From contig NZ_LHVO01000010.1 of NCBI RefSeq assembly GCF_001269925.1, positions 52,533 through 116,532 of the forward strand: a stretch of 64,000 bases of DNA, read 5' to 3'. A program made the position numbers and the translations under genes. Source of the stretch: Pseudomonas sp. MIACH. GTDB taxonomy: Bacteria; Pseudomonadota; Gammaproteobacteria; Pseudomonadales; Pseudomonadaceae. Each line of letters begins with the position of its first letter. Within the stretch, counting starts at the first letter, position 1. Shown in pieces: positions 8,565 through 17,073 of the stretch. The notes beneath the pieces are model-generated. The model was not told the origin of the DNA. It worked only from the letters and a program-made list of their open reading frames with translations, and did not search any database.

Positions 8565-9275
8565 TCATCGGAAGGTGATGAGTTGCGGCGCCTTCAACAG
8601 TTGCAAGTGGGTGTGACTGTTGAAGGAAGCCAGTGCCACCTCGCGACCGCGGAATTTCAGCTGGTTGAGCGAGGTGTTAACAATTTGCCAGTTCAGTTCG
8701 AAGGCCTGGGCGGCAGGCATCCGGGTAATCAGGTGGAGCAGGGCGGTGATGGTGCCGCCGGAAGTGAACACGGCGATTTTCTGTGTGTTGTCCGCCAGTT
8801 CAAGAATGCGTTGCAGGCCTCCTTGGACGCGCTCGACGAAGCCCAGCCAGCTTTCCAGTCCCGGCGGGTCATAGGTGCCGGCCAGCCAGCGTTCGATGAT
8901 CAGGGCGAAAATGCGTTGGAATTCGCTGCGGTTTTGCGCAGCGTTGCGCAGGATGTCCAGGGCGTCGGGTTCGCTGCTGAGCAGGTCGGGGAGCAGGGCG
9001 CGGATGATTGCGTCGGCGTCGAATTCGTTGAAGGCGCTGTCGGTTTCCAATGCAGGCACCGGCAGGCCGAGGGTGCGGTATTGATCGAAGGCGGCAGTGG
9101 CCGTGTGCTGCTGGCGGCGCAGGTCGCCGGCTATGCAGCGGTCGAACACCAGGCCCATGTCCGCCAGATGACGACCGAGCACTTGCGCTTGTTCCACGCC
9201 GATGGGCGACAGGACGTCATAGTCGTCTGCACCGAAGGAGGCCTGGCCATGTCGAATCAGATAGATGCTGCCCAC
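8565..9275 (-). CDS. Histidine phosphatase (phosphoglycerate mutase-like) family protein
   Basis: 236 residues. LIRHGQAS at 6-13 holds the phospho-accepting histidine (RHG, 8-10). AVFTSGGTITALL near residue 170 is in the place where the family usually has a second His (often SHGG), so the C-terminal catalytic His is not in the standard motif. Members range from phosphatases to inactive homologues; the substrate is unknown. It is the first gene of a two-gene unit with the SCP2 gene, preceded by a good sigma-70 promoter and an 18-bp inverted repeat. Confidence 0.88.
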   Translation of the reverse strand: MGSIYLIRHGQASFGADDYDVLSPIGVEQAQVLGRHLADMGLVFDRCIAGDLRRQQHTATAAFDQYRTLGLPVPALETDSAFNEFDADAIIRALLPDLLSSEPDALDILRNAAQNRSEFQRIFALIIERWLAGTYDPPGLESWLGFVERVQGGLQRILELADNTQKIAVFTSGGTITALLHLITRMPAAQAFELNWQIVNTSLNQLKFRGREVALASFNSHTHLQLLKAPQLITFR

Positions 9276-9307
9276 GTCCGTTTTCCCGGTACGTTGAAAG
9301 TCTGGCG

Positions 9308-9336
9308 AGGTTATGAGGATGCCAGGGAGCTGTCAA
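9308..9336 (-). promoter_or_regulatory. Sigma-70 promoter for the histidine phosphatase-SCP2 unit
   Basis: Read on the minus strand: a consensus -35 TTGACA (complement at 9331-9336), a 17-nt spacer and -10 TAACCT (complement at 9308-9313). Transcription would start about 25 nt before the ATG at 9275. Confidence 0.5.
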
Positions 9337-9340
9337 TGAA

Positions 9341-9358
9341 AAAACATACGCTTGTTTT
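9341..9358. promoter_or_regulatory. Inverted repeat AAAACA-N6-TGTTTT (candidate TetR-type operator)
   Basis: A perfect 6-bp inverted repeat, AAAACATACGCTTGTTTT, sits 4 bp upstream of the -35 box of the histidine phosphatase promoter. The size and symmetry suit a TetR-family dimer, but no regulator gene is adjacent, so the assignment is only by appearance. Confidence 0.35.
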
Positions 9359-9471
9359 AAAACCTCGTTAGAGCGCGCACCTGCTGGCGGTTTGAGCACT
9401 GGTCGCCCGGCGATCCCGTCGGTATGCTTGGCCAATCCGCGCCTGGCGCCGTGCATTGTTTAAGGAGACAC

Positions 9472-10497
9472 ATGGATTTTTTGGCTGAATACGCGAGCTT
9501 TCTGGCGAAGACCGTCACCCTGGTGATCGCTATTCTGGTGGTACTGATCAGCTTCGCGGCACTGCGCAGCAAAGGGCGTCGCAAAGCCGCCGGGCAACTG
9601 CAGGTCAGCAAGCTCAATGACTTCTATAAGGGCCTGCGTGAGCGCCTTGAGTCGAGCCTGCTCGACAAGGAGCAGCTCAAGGCCCTGCGCAAGTCCGAAA
9701 GCAAAGCCGAAAAGAAGAACAGCAAGAAGAAGCCCGAAACCAAGCCACGGGTGTTCGTGCTGGATTTCGACGGCGATATCAAGGCCTCGGCCACCGAGAG
9801 CCTGCGCCATGAAATCACCGCACTGCTGAGCCTGGCCACGCCCAAGGACGAAGTGGTGCTGCGCCTGGAAAGCGGCGGCGGCATGGTCCACAGCTACGGC
9901 CTGGCGTCGTCGCAACTGGCGCGTATCCGCCAGGCGGGCGTGCCGTTGACCGTGTGCATCGACAAGGTCGCGGCCAGCGGCGGCTACATGATGGCGTGCA
10001 TCGGCGAGAAGATCATCAGCGCCCCGTTTGCCATCCTTGGCTCGATTGGCGTAGTGGCGCAGTTGCCCAACGTCAACCGCCTGCTGAAAAAACACGACAT
10101 CGACTTTGAAGTGCTGACCGCCGGCGAGTACAAACGCACCCTCACGGTGTTTGGCGAAAACACCGAGAAGGGCCGCGAGAAGTTCCAGGAAGACCTGGAC
10201 ATCACCCATCAGTTGTTCAAGAACTTCGTCTCGCGTTATCGCCCACAGCTGGCGATTGACGACGTAGCGACCGGAGAGGTGTGGCTGGGCGTTGCAGCGC
10301 TGGATAAGCAACTGGTCGACGAACTGCAAACCAGCGACGAATACCTGGCCACCAAGGCCAAGACCGCCGAGGTCTTCCACCTGCACTATGCCGAGCGTAA
10401 AAGCCTGCAGGAGCGGGTGGGCCTGGCGGCCAGCGGCTCGGTAGACCGCGTGCTGCTGACCTGGTGGAGCCGCCTGACCCAGCAACGGTTCTGGTAA
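9472..10497 (+). CDS. sohB: SohB, membrane-anchored S49-family peptidase
   Basis: 341 residues. An N-terminal membrane anchor (about residues 11-31) is followed by a lysine-rich linker (69-92) and an S49/ClpP-fold protease domain. The Ser-Lys dyad is visible: DKVAASGGYMMA gives Ser169 and TAGEYKRTLTVFGEN gives Lys221. Known relatives act at the cytoplasmic membrane with a periplasmic domain and cleave peptides or signal-peptide remnants. The start at 9472 was chosen because TAAGGAGA lies at 9461-9468; upstream in-frame codons add a sequence with no family resemblance. Monocistronic, followed by REP material. Confidence 0.94.
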   Translation: MDFLAEYASFLAKTVTLVIAILVVLISFAALRSKGRRKAAGQLQVSKLNDFYKGLRERLESSLLDKEQLKALRKSESKAEKKNSKKKPETKPRVFVLDFDGDIKASATESLRHEITALLSLATPKDEVVLRLESGGGMVHSYGLASSQLARIRQAGVPLTVCIDKVAASGGYMMACIGEKIISAPFAILGSIGVVAQLPNVNRLLKKHDIDFEVLTAGEYKRTLTVFGENTEKGREKFQEDLDITHQLFKNFVSRYRPQLAIDDVATGEVWLGVAALDKQLVDELQTSDEYLATKAKTAEVFHLHYAERKSLQERVGLAASGSVDRVLLTWWSRLTQQRFW

Positions 10498-10972
10498 CCC
10501 TATTGGGGGTATAGGTCATACCTGTGGGCGGGCGCTTGCCCGTCAGCTAAGCGTACATCGCCTCCTGTATGAGCGAGCTTGCTCGCGAAAAACGTCAACG
10601 ATAACGCGTGCTTCCTGAATGAACGCGGCGCCTGTGAGTTTTTCGCGAGCAAGCTCGCTCCTACAAAAAGCCTTAACTGACTGGATTAGGGCAAGCCCCT
10701 CCCGCCTCGTTTTGTGTGGGGATCGAAGACAGGTTTGGTAACATTTTTATATTGTATGAAGTTTGTGTTTCGACTGTAGGATCCAAGTCCTTTTGTTATT
10801 TCAGGACCTGCATGAACATCCTCTCGGAGCCTCCCAGTCGTCTTTCCCCAAGACATCCACTGTCGCCGTTCCCGCTGAAACATCCCGTATTCCGACTGCT
10901 AACCTTGTCCCGGTCCACTGACCGCGCTTTGCCGTGCCCGGCATTCTGAAACCCGTAGAGAGACTTATATAA
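10498..10972. other. Gene-free interval between sohB and the terC-corC fusion
   Basis: 475 bp. It holds a degenerate REP-like hairpin (CGGGC-GCTT-GCCCG at 10529-10542), the REPIN at 10567-10664, and a truncated REP half (GGGCAAGCCCCTCCC at 10689-10703). From 10704 to 10972 there is about 270 bp of leader before the terC-corC start. TerC genes elsewhere can carry Mn2+-sensing yybP-ykoY riboswitches; I looked for that motif and could not recognise it here. Confidence 0.7.
10567..10664. repeat. REPIN, GTAGGAGCGAGC family (copy 2)
   Basis: Same 98-bp length and spacer sequence (AACGTCAACGATAACGC) as copy 1 at 2069-2166. The arms are GAGCGAGCTTGCTCGCGAAA and its complement ending CTCGCTCCTAC; the left outer end has one change (GTATG for GTAGG). 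Confidence 0.92.
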
Positions 10973-12541
10973 ATGGAATGGTTAGCGGATCCAACGGCCT
11001 GGCTCGGCCTGTTGACCTTGATTGTGCTGGAACTGGTGCTCGGCATCGACAACCTGGTGTTTATCGCGATCCTGGCGGACAAGCTGCCGCCGGAGCAGCG
11101 TGACCGTGCGCGCTTGATCGGTTTGTCCCTGGCGTTGCTGATGCGCCTGGGCCTGCTGGCGAGTATTTCCTGGTTGGTGACCCTGACCCAGCCGCTGTTC
11201 GAGGTGTTCGACAAGAGCTTCTCCGGCCGTGACCTGATCATGCTGTTCGGCGGTGTGTTCCTGTTGTTCAAGGCCACCATGGAATTGCACGAACGCCTGG
11301 AAGGCCATGTGGCCCAGCGCTCGGGCAATGTGGCGTACGCCATGTTCTGGCCAATCGTGGCGCAGATCGTGGTGCTCGACGCCGTGTTCTCTCTGGATGC
11401 GGTCATTACTGCCGTGGGCATGGTCGATGAGTTGGCGGTGATGATGATCGCCGTGATCATTTCCATCGGCCTGATGATCGTCGCGAGCAAGCCGCTGACC
11501 CGCTTCGTCAATGCCCACCCGACGGTGATCATGCTGTGTCTGGGCTTCCTGATGATGATCGGTTTCGCCCTGACCGCCGAAGGCCTGGGTTTCCATATTC
11601 CGAAGGGCTACCTGTACGCGGCCATCGGTTTCTCGATCCTGATCGAGGTGTTCAACCAGATTGCCCGCGCTCGTCGCAAGAAGTCTGCCCAGGGTGTGTT
11701 GCCGGTACGTGAGCGTACAGCCCATGCGGTGATGCGCTTGCTCGGCGGTCGCAGCCTGGCGGTGGAAGAAGTGGGTGAAGAGGTGGCTGACCTGTTGGGC
11801 GAGACGGATGCTGCGCAAGGTCCGCTGTTCGACCGACGTGAGCGGGTGATGATCAGTGGTGTGCTGCAACTGGCTGAGCGGCCGATTCGCACCTTGATGA
11901 CGCCGCGGGCCAACGTCGACTTTATCGACCTGGCCGACGATCCCGATACGATTCGCTTGAAACTGATGCACTCGTCCTACTCACGCCTGCCGTTGATCCG
12001 TAACGGTGCCGTGGACGAGCCGCTGGGCTTCGTGCACAAGAAGGAATTGCTCAAGGAGTACCTGGCCGGCAACGAGCCGAACCTGGAGCACCTCGCGCGT
12101 CGGGCGATCAACCTGCTGGAGAGCTTTTCGATCCTCAATGCCCTGGAGCAGATGCGCCAGGAGTCGACCCATATCGCCTTCGTGATCAACGAATTCGGTG
12201 ACTTCATGGGCGTATTGAGCATGACCGACATTCTGGAATCCATCGCCGGTGAATTGCCGGACGCCAGTGAAATCGAAGGGCCGGATATTGTCGAGGAGGG
12301 TCCTGGCTTCCGTGCCAATGGCGCCTTGAACCTCACCCAGATTCGCCAACGTACCGGCTTCAAGGCTGTTGCGACCGAGGACTACCAGACGCTGGCCGGT
12401 CTGGTGATGAGCCTGCTCGACCGCCTGCCAGTGGTGGGTGATAGCCTGGAGCATGAGGGCTGGCGCCTGACGGTGGCGGCGGTAGAGGAGCGGCGGGTGA
12501 CGCAGGTGATTTTGCACCCTTGCGGCGTGCATAACGCCTGA
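10973..12541 (+). CDS. TerC-CBS-CorC fusion membrane protein (YegH/YoaE type)
   Basis: 522 residues. An N-terminal TerC domain (about 1-230) has about seven membrane helices and the conserved acidic motifs [11 protein letters not shown] (20-30) and [13 protein letters not shown] pair follows (about 300-425: [15 protein letters not shown] and [21 protein letters not shown]), then a CorC_HlyC transporter-associated domain (about 440-515). TerC proteins are linked to Mn2+ efflux or metal loading of exported proteins; CorC domains occur in Mg/Co exporters. Metal export or homeostasis is the inferred role. The 3' end overlaps a convergent thioredoxin gene by 182 nt. Confidence 0.92.
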   Translation: MEWLADPTAWLGLLTLIVLELVLGIDNLVFIAILADKLPPEQRDRARLIGLSLALLMRLGLLASISWLVTLTQPLFEVFDKSFSGRDLIMLFGGVFLLFKATMELHERLEGHVAQRSGNVAYAMFWPIVAQIVVLDAVFSLDAVITAVGMVDELAVMMIAVIISIGLMIVASKPLTRFVNAHPTVIMLCLGFLMMIGFALTAEGLGFHIPKGYLYAAIGFSILIEVFNQIARARRKKSAQGVLPVRERTAHAVMRLLGGRSLAVEEVGEEVADLLGETDAAQGPLFDRRERVMISGVLQLAERPIRTLMTPRANVDFIDLADDPDTIRLKLMHSSYSRLPLIRNGAVDEPLGFVHKKELLKEYLAGNEPNLEHLARRAINLLESFSILNALEQMRQESTHIAFVINEFGDFMGVLSMTDILESIAGELPDASEIEGPDIVEEGPGFRANGALNLTQIRQRTGFKAVATEDYQTLAGLVMSLLDRLPVVGDSLEHEGWRLTVAAVEERRVTQVILHPCGVHNA

Positions 12542-12851
12542 AGGTTTCCTCCACAAACTGCGCTTGCTGTTCCTCCGGTCCGAAACCTTTGAATGTTTCC
12601 ATCAAGGTGCCGTTCTGGAAGATCAGCAGCGTCGGGGTACCTGTAACCTTTGGGTGCCTCGGCGTTTTCGCGCAATCGAGTACCAGGCTCATCACCGATC
12701 GGTATTTACTGGCAATCTGCTCAAACAGCGGCCCGGCTACCCCGCAGGCCGGGCAGTGAGCTGAGATGAACAGCATGAATACCGGGCGTGAAGTGCTCAG
12801 CACGCGCCGGTAGTCTTCGGCATTGGCAATGGTTGCGGTGGCAATCCCCAT
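12360..12851 (-). CDS. Thioredoxin-family protein with an overlapping C-terminal tail
   Basis: 163 residues from the ATG at 12851 (GGGAG six nt upstream; the ATG at 12857 is the alternative). The thioredoxin fold spans about 1-105: [17 protein letters not shown] gives a CPAC active site (Cys33, Cys36), then [14 protein letters not shown] has the cis-proline and G(F)GP follows. No signal peptide, so a cytoplasmic disulfide reductase is likely. The domain ends near FRRYA, but no stop occurs there: the frame runs 182 nt into the convergent terC-corC gene and adds about 58 residues of Pro/Ser/Gly-rich sequence typical of antisense coding DNA. The stop codon may have been lost. Confidence 0.8.
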   Translation of the reverse strand: MGIATATIANAEDYRRVLSTSRPVFMLFISAHCPACGVAGPLFEQIASKYRSVMSLVLDCAKTPRHPKVTGTPTLLIFQNGTLMETFKGFGPEEQQAQFVEETFRRYARRKGAKSPASPAAPLPPPPSGASPHAPGYHPPLAGGRAGSSPDRPASGSPRSQQP

Positions 12852-12925
12852 GATCATCTCCCTGTGAGCCGTGCAGGCTTTTGCCAACGCTAAGCCCGGG
12901 GACCGCCATCGTCTACTGTCAACCT

Positions 12926-13174
12926 TTACAGGTTGGCATCACGCTCCGCACGTTCGCGCGCCTTGCGGGCCTGGCTCGCGCATTTGCGGTATTCCTCATT
13001 GTCGCTGGACGCCTTGGCGCGGCGATAGCCATGGTGATTCTGGCTGGTGTAGTTGGTGTCGAACGCTGCTTTGAGCTTGCGCAGTTCTTCTTTGCATTCG
13101 CGGCGGTCGTTGCTGGCCTGCGCGCTGCCGGCCGCCAGAAAACACAGCAAAACCAAGGTGAGACTGAACTTCAT
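12926..13174 (-). CDS. Small secreted protein of unknown function
   Basis: 82 residues. A clear Sec signal peptide (MKFSLTLVLLCFLAAGSAQA) precedes a 62-residue, highly charged mature part with two cysteines (Cys27 and Cys65) that could form a disulfide in the periplasm. I do not recognise the family. The start at 13174 is set by the signal peptide; the ribosome site is weak, and upstream in-frame codons give an implausible leader. It lies downstream of the divergent ABC transporter promoter and 74 bp upstream of the thioredoxin gene on the same strand. Confidence 0.72.
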   Translation of the reverse strand: MKFSLTLVLLCFLAAGSAQASNDRRECKEELRKLKAAFDTNYTSQNHHGYRRAKASSDNEEYRKCASQARKARERAERDANL

Positions 13175-13425
13175 CGGAGTGCGGTCCTTGTCATGAGGCG
13201 TGTGCCAAAGACTAGTCCAGCACTGCGGATTTTCCATGGGCGGGTGCACCGCCGATGTGCGTAGTAACGGGGCGGTGACGCACTTGAATCGTGCTGTCAC
13301 CTCCGTGTGAGGCCTTGGGTAGCAATCCGCTTGCAAGTGCTGGCGCAACGCCGCATCTCAGGTCGCGATTTATCTGTCTGATTACTAAGCACTTTATCGA
13401 GGTCATAGGTTTCGCCCGGCATGTG

Positions 13426-13441
13426 TGGCACACTTTCTGCT
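13426..13441 (+). promoter_or_regulatory. Sigma-54 promoter of the ABC transporter operon
   Basis: TGGCACACTTTCTGCT matches the RpoN consensus TGGCACG-N4-TTGCW in the invariant GG and GC with correct N10 spacing and differs at only two flexible positions. It lies 66 nt before the ATG at 13507. Sigma-54 control is common for nitrogen-source uptake, which suits an amino-sugar acid transporter. Confidence 0.72.
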
Positions 13442-13466
13442 GTCTATTCCGTTGTTACATACTAAG

Positions 13467-13482
13467 TTCCGGTATAGCGGAA
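13467..13482. promoter_or_regulatory. Inverted repeat TTCCG-N6-CGGAA (candidate IclR operator)
   Basis: TTCCGGTATAGCGGAA is a perfect 5-bp inverted repeat placed between the sigma-54 -12 element and the start codon, where a bound repressor would block transcription. Sites of this form are typical of IclR-family repressors, and an IclR gene lies within the same operon (17097-17861). Confidence 0.55.
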
Positions 13483-13506
13483 TACACAACTCCTGGAGTG
13501 CTTGTC

Positions 13507-14355
13507 ATGCATCACCGACCTTCCGTGTTTAAAGCGTGTGTTTTTCTCTTCGCCGCATCGGCTTCCCTCGCAGGCATCGTGCAGGCGGCGGACAGCAAGC
13601 TCGATGATGTGCTCAAGCGTGGGCACCTGATCGTGGGTACAGGCAGTACCAATGCGCCGTGGCACTTCCAGGGAGCGGATGGCAAGTTGCAGGGTTTTGA
13701 TATCGACATCGGCCGCATTGTGGCCAAGGGCTTGTTCAACGACCCGAGCAAGGTCGAGTTTGTGGTGCAGTCCTCCGACGCACGCATTCCCAACCTGCTG
13801 ACCGACAAGGTCGACATGAGCTGTCAGTTCATCACCGTCACCGCCAGTCGTGCGCAGCAAGTGGCGTTCACCCTGCCGTACTACCGCGAAGGCGTGGGCC
13901 TGCTGCTGCCGAACAACAGCAAGTACAAAGAGATTGAAGACCTGCAAGCGGCCGGTGATGGCGTCACCGTGGCTGTACTGCAGAACGTCTACGCCGAGGA
14001 ACTGGTGCACCAGGCACTGCCCAAGGCCAAGGTCGACCAGTACGACAGCGTCGACCTGATGTACCAGGCGGTGAACTCCGGTCGCGCCGATGCCGCCGCC
14101 ACCGACCAGTCCTCGGTCAAATACCTGATGGTGCAGAACCCCGGCCGCTATCGCAGCCCGGCCTACGCCTGGAGCCCGCAAACCTACGCGTGCGCGGTCA
14201 AGCGTGGCGACCAGGATTGGCTGAACTTCGTCAACACCGCCCTGCATGAAGCCATGACCGGTGTGGAGTTCCCCACCTACAAAGCCTCGTTCAAGCAGTG
14301 GTTTGGTGTGGACCTGCCGGAGCCTGCGATTGGTTTCCCCGTCGAGTTCAAGTGA
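13507..14355 (+). CDS. ABC transporter periplasmic substrate-binding protein (polar amino acid family)
   Basis: 282 residues with a Sec signal peptide (cleavage after VQA, residue 27) and a family 3 solute-binding fold: LKRGHLIVGTGSTNAPWHF, then GFDIDIGRIVAKGLF, then the ligand-binding RIPNLLTDKVDMSCQFITVTASRAQQVAFTLPY region. It binds the ligand in the periplasm for the permease pair and ATPase that follow. The start at 13507 has TGGAG about 9 nt upstream. Together with RidA, a fold-type III PLP deaminase and a sugar kinase downstream, the ligand is more likely an amino-sugar acid such as D-glucosaminate than a proteinogenic amino acid (inference). Confidence 0.92.
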   Translation: MHHRPSVFKACVFLFAASASLAGIVQAADSKLDDVLKRGHLIVGTGSTNAPWHFQGADGKLQGFDIDIGRIVAKGLFNDPSKVEFVVQSSDARIPNLLTDKVDMSCQFITVTASRAQQVAFTLPYYREGVGLLLPNNSKYKEIEDLQAAGDGVTVAVLQNVYAEELVHQALPKAKVDQYDSVDLMYQAVNSGRADAAATDQSSVKYLMVQNPGRYRSPAYAWSPQTYACAVKRGDQDWLNFVNTALHEAMTGVEFPTYKASFKQWFGVDLPEPAIGFPVEFK

Positions 14356-14367
14356 TTCGTGAAAACC

Positions 14368-14389
14368 GGGGCGCCGCCAACGGCGCCCC
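14368..14389 (+). other. Intercistronic stem-loop between binding protein and permease
   Basis: GGGGCGCCG-CCAA-CGGCGCCCC is a perfect 9-bp GC-rich hairpin without a U-tract, located 12 nt after the binding-protein stop. In many ABC operons such hairpins protect the upstream message, so that the binding protein is made in excess over the membrane parts. Confidence 0.7.
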
Positions 14390-14407
14390 CATCAGGTACT
14401 GCTGACC

Positions 14408-15070
14408 ATGAACTATCAGTTGAACTTTGCCGCCGTGTGGCGTGATTTCGACACCTTGCTGGCGGGGCTCGGCCTGGGCCTGCAACTGGCATTGCTGTCG
14501 ATCGCCATCGGCTGCGTGATCGGCCTGTTGATGGCGTTTGCCATGTTGTCCAAACACCGCGCGTTGCGCATCTTCGCCTCGGTGTATGTGACGGTGATCC
14601 GCAATACGCCGATCCTGGTGCTGATCCTGTTGATCTACTTCGCCTTGCCCGGTCTCGGCATCCGCCTGGACAAGATCCCCTCGTTCATCATCACCTTGTC
14701 GCTTTACGCCGGTGCCTACCTGACTGAAGTGTTCCGCGCCGGGCTGTTGAATATTCCCAAGGGCTTGCGCGAAGCAGGGCTGGCCATCGGCCTCGGCGAA
14801 TGGCGGATCCGCGCCTATATCACCGTGCCGGTGATGCTGCGTAACGTGCTGCCCGCGCTGTCGAACAACTTTATCTCGCTGTTCAAGGACACCTCCCTGG
14901 CCGCCGCCATCGCGGTGCCCGAGCTGACCTATTACGCCCGCAAGATCAACGTCGAAAGCTACCGGGTGATTGAAACCTGGCTGGTCACGACCGCGCTCTA
15001 CGTGGCGGCCTGTTACCTCATTGCCATGCTGCTCCGTTACCTGGAACAGCGTCTGGCGATCCGTCGTTAA
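14408..15070 (+). CDS. ABC transporter permease 1 (His/Glu/Gln/polar family)
   Basis: 220 residues with about five membrane helices and the EAA loop of the HisMQ-type permeases (YLTEVFRAGLLNIPKGLREAGLAIGLG, about residues 102-130), which contacts the ATPase. TVIRNTPILVLILLIYFALP is the conserved family segment. It pairs with the next gene to form the membrane channel. The 11-bp gap to the second permease indicates co-transcription. Confidence 0.93.
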   Translation: MNYQLNFAAVWRDFDTLLAGLGLGLQLALLSIAIGCVIGLLMAFAMLSKHRALRIFASVYVTVIRNTPILVLILLIYFALPGLGIRLDKIPSFIITLSLYAGAYLTEVFRAGLLNIPKGLREAGLAIGLGEWRIRAYITVPVMLRNVLPALSNNFISLFKDTSLAAAIAVPELTYYARKINVESYRVIETWLVTTALYVAACYLIAMLLRYLEQRLAIRR

Positions 15071-15081
15071 GGAGGGTTTCC

Positions 15082-15744
15082 ATGTACGAGTCCCCCAGCT
15101 GGCTGCATGAGTTGTGGATCGCCCGGGATACCCTCTGGGCGGGGTTTCAGGCCAGTGTCTCTGTATCGGCACTGGCGATTATCTTTGGCACGCTGATCGG
15201 CATCGTCGCGGGGTTGATCCTGACCTACGGCAAATTCTGGATGCGTGCGCCGTTTCGCCTGTATGTCGACCTGATCCGTGGCACCCCGGTGTTTGTGCTG
15301 GTGTTGGCGTGTTTCTACATGCTGCCGGCCCTGGGCTGGAAGATCACCGCGTTCCAGGCCGGCGCCGTCGGGCTCACGCTGTTCTGCGGCTCCCACGTCT
15401 CGGAAATCGTGCGCGGTGCACTGCAAGCCATTCCCCGGGGGCAACTGGAAGCGGGCAAGGCGATTGGCCTGACGTTCCAGCAGTCCCTGGCCTACGTGTT
15501 GTTGCCCCAGGCGTTGCGGCAGATCCTGCCGACCTGGGTCAATTCCTCGACGGAAATCGTCAAGGCCTCGACCTTGCTCTCGGTGATCGGCGTCGCTGAA
15601 TTGCTGCTGAGTACCCAGCAGGTGATCGCACGTACCTTCATGACCCTGGAGTTCTACCTGTTCGCCGGGTTTCTGTTCTTTGTCATCAACTACGCCATCG
15701 AGTTATTCGGGCGCTACATTGAAAAGCGGGTGGCCTTGCCATGA
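15082..15744 (+). CDS. ABC transporter permease 2 (His/Glu/Gln/polar family)
   Basis: 220 residues, paralogous to the preceding permease: [19 protein letters not shown] and the EAA loop [37 protein letters not shown] lies just before the ATG at 15082. Its stop overlaps the ATPase start by 4 nt (ATGA), so the two are probably translationally coupled. Inner-membrane half of the importer. Confidence 0.93.
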   Translation: MYESPSWLHELWIARDTLWAGFQASVSVSALAIIFGTLIGIVAGLILTYGKFWMRAPFRLYVDLIRGTPVFVLVLACFYMLPALGWKITAFQAGAVGLTLFCGSHVSEIVRGALQAIPRGQLEAGKAIGLTFQQSLAYVLLPQALRQILPTWVNSSTEIVKASTLLSVIGVAELLLSTQQVIARTFMTLEFYLFAGFLFFVINYAIELFGRYIEKRVALP

Positions 15745-16523
15745 ACCAACCTCAAACAACCGAGCCGCTGCTGAATATCCGCGGCCTGCGTAAACAATAC
15801 GGCGAGGTCGAAGTGCTCAAGGGCGTCGACCTGTCCATGCAGCGCGGCAACGTGGTGACGTTGATCGGCTCCAGCGGCTCGGGCAAGACCACCCTGTTGC
15901 GTTGCGTCAACTTGCTGGAAGAATTCCAGGGCGGGCAGATCACCCTGGATGGCGAGTCCATCGGCTACAGCGACATCGGCGGCAAGCGCGTGCGTCACCC
16001 CGAGCGCGTGATCGCACAGCACCGAGCGATGACTGGCATGGCGTTCCAGCAGTTCAACCTGTTCCCGCATTTGAGCGCGTTGCAGAACGTGACTCTGGGC
16101 TTATTGAAAGTTAAGAAAATGCCTAAGGACGAGGCGGTGGCACTCGCGGAAAAATGGTTGGACCGTGTAGGACTTTTGGAGCGCCGCAATCACTTCCCGG
16201 GCCAGTTGTCCGGCGGCCAACAGCAGCGTGTAGCGATTGCCCGCGCCATTGCGATGAACCCCAGCCTGATGCTGTTCGACGAAGTCACCTCGGCCCTCGA
16301 CCCGGAACTGGTGGGCGAGGTGCTCAGCGTGATCAAGGGCCTGGCGGAGGAGGGCATGACCATGTTGCTGGTCACCCACGAAATGCGCTTTGCCTATGAA
16401 GTCTCGGACAAGATCGTCTTTATGAACCAGGGTCGGATTGAAGAGCAGGGCTCGTCGAAGGATATCTTCGAGCGGCCGCAATCGCCGCGCCTGGCGGAAT
16501 TTCTCAAGAACATTCGTTTTTAA
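15741..16523 (+). CDS. ABC transporter ATP-binding protein (polar amino acid family)
   Basis: 260 residues with all nucleotide-binding motifs: Walker A GSSGSGKT (43-50), signature LSGGQQQR, Walker [15 protein letters not shown], and the switch histidine in LLVTHEM. It energises the two permeases encoded just upstream. The start overlaps the permease stop (ATGA). RidA follows after 16 bp, making the transporter and the enzymes one transcriptional unit. Confidence 0.95.
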   Translation: MNQPQTTEPLLNIRGLRKQYGEVEVLKGVDLSMQRGNVVTLIGSSGSGKTTLLRCVNLLEEFQGGQITLDGESIGYSDIGGKRVRHPERVIAQHRAMTGMAFQQFNLFPHLSALQNVTLGLLKVKKMPKDEAVALAEKWLDRVGLLERRNHFPGQLSGGQQQRVAIARAIAMNPSLMLFDEVTSALDPELVGEVLSVIKGLAEEGMTMLLVTHEMRFAYEVSDKIVFMNQGRIEEQGSSKDIFERPQSPRLAEFLKNIRF

Positions 16524-16539
16524 TCAGGAGCATATTTTT

Positions 16540-16929
16540 ATGAGCATCACTCGTTACGGTGCCGGCAGTACTGCCGGCGGTGGCCAGCCTCGTCCCTTCG
16601 CCCGCGCGGTGGAAGCGGACGGTTGGTTGTACGTCTCGGGCCAAGTGCCTGCGGTGGACGGCGAAATCATCACCGGCGGGATCATCGAGCAAACCCGGCA
16701 GACCATGCGCAATGTGGTGGCAATCCTCGAAGAAGCCGGCTACGAGTTGAAAGACGTGGTACGGGTGGGCGTGTGGCTGGAAGACCCGCGGGACTTCTGG
16801 AGTTTCAACAAGGTCTTCGGCGAATACTTCACCCCGGAACACGCCCCGGCGCGGGCTTGTGTGCAGGCCAACATGATGGTGGATTGCAAGGTCGAGATTG
16901 ATTGCGTGGCCTACAAGAAAAAGGGCTAA
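16540..16929 (+). CDS. RidA-family (YjgF/YER057c/UK114) protein
   Basis: 129 residues, single RidA domain. RidA proteins hydrolyse reactive enamine/imine intermediates released by PLP-dependent dehydratases. The key arginine is present (HAPARACVQ, Arg105) as is the conserved GWLYVSGQVP segment near the N-terminus. Its place in an operon with a PLP deaminase fits clearing of the 2-aminoacrylate-like intermediate of that enzyme. The start follows CAGGAG at 16525-16530. A REPIN separates it from the regulator gene. Confidence 0.92.
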   Translation: MSITRYGAGSTAGGGQPRPFARAVEADGWLYVSGQVPAVDGEIITGGIIEQTRQTMRNVVAILEEAGYELKDVVRVGVWLEDPRDFWSFNKVFGEYFTPEHAPARACVQANMMVDCKVEIDCVAYKKKG

Positions 16930-16962
16930 ATTGCCCCACTCTTAAGCCCACCAGAGATCAAA

Positions 16963-17051
16963 TGTGGGAGGGGGCTTGCCCCCGATAGCGGTGTATCAGT
17001 AACAGAGGTGTTGATTGACACGCCGCCATCGGGGGCAAGCCCCCTCCCACA
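16963..17051. repeat. REPIN, TGTGGGAGGGG family, inside the operon
   Basis: Head-to-head arms TGTGGGAGGGGGCTTGCCCC and complement, separated by about 35 nt, between ridA and the IclR gene. The hairpin may stabilise or split the operon transcript. Confidence 0.93.
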
Positions 17052-17073
17052 GTGGACCTGCGCCAGCCCTACC

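Larger units (their letters stand above)
13175..13506. other. Divergent control region upstream of the glucosaminate-type operon
   Basis: 332 bp without a gene, between the small secreted protein (minus) and the solute-binding protein gene (plus). It carries the sigma-54 promoter at 13426-13441 and the IclR-type inverted repeat at 13467-13482, both described separately. I see nothing else clear in 13175-13425. Confidence 0.7.

Noticed and set aside
10704..10972. Possible yybP-ykoY manganese riboswitch ahead of the terC-corC fusion
   Set aside because: TerC genes can have it, but I could not find the conserved loops of that motif here; a covariance-model search would decide.
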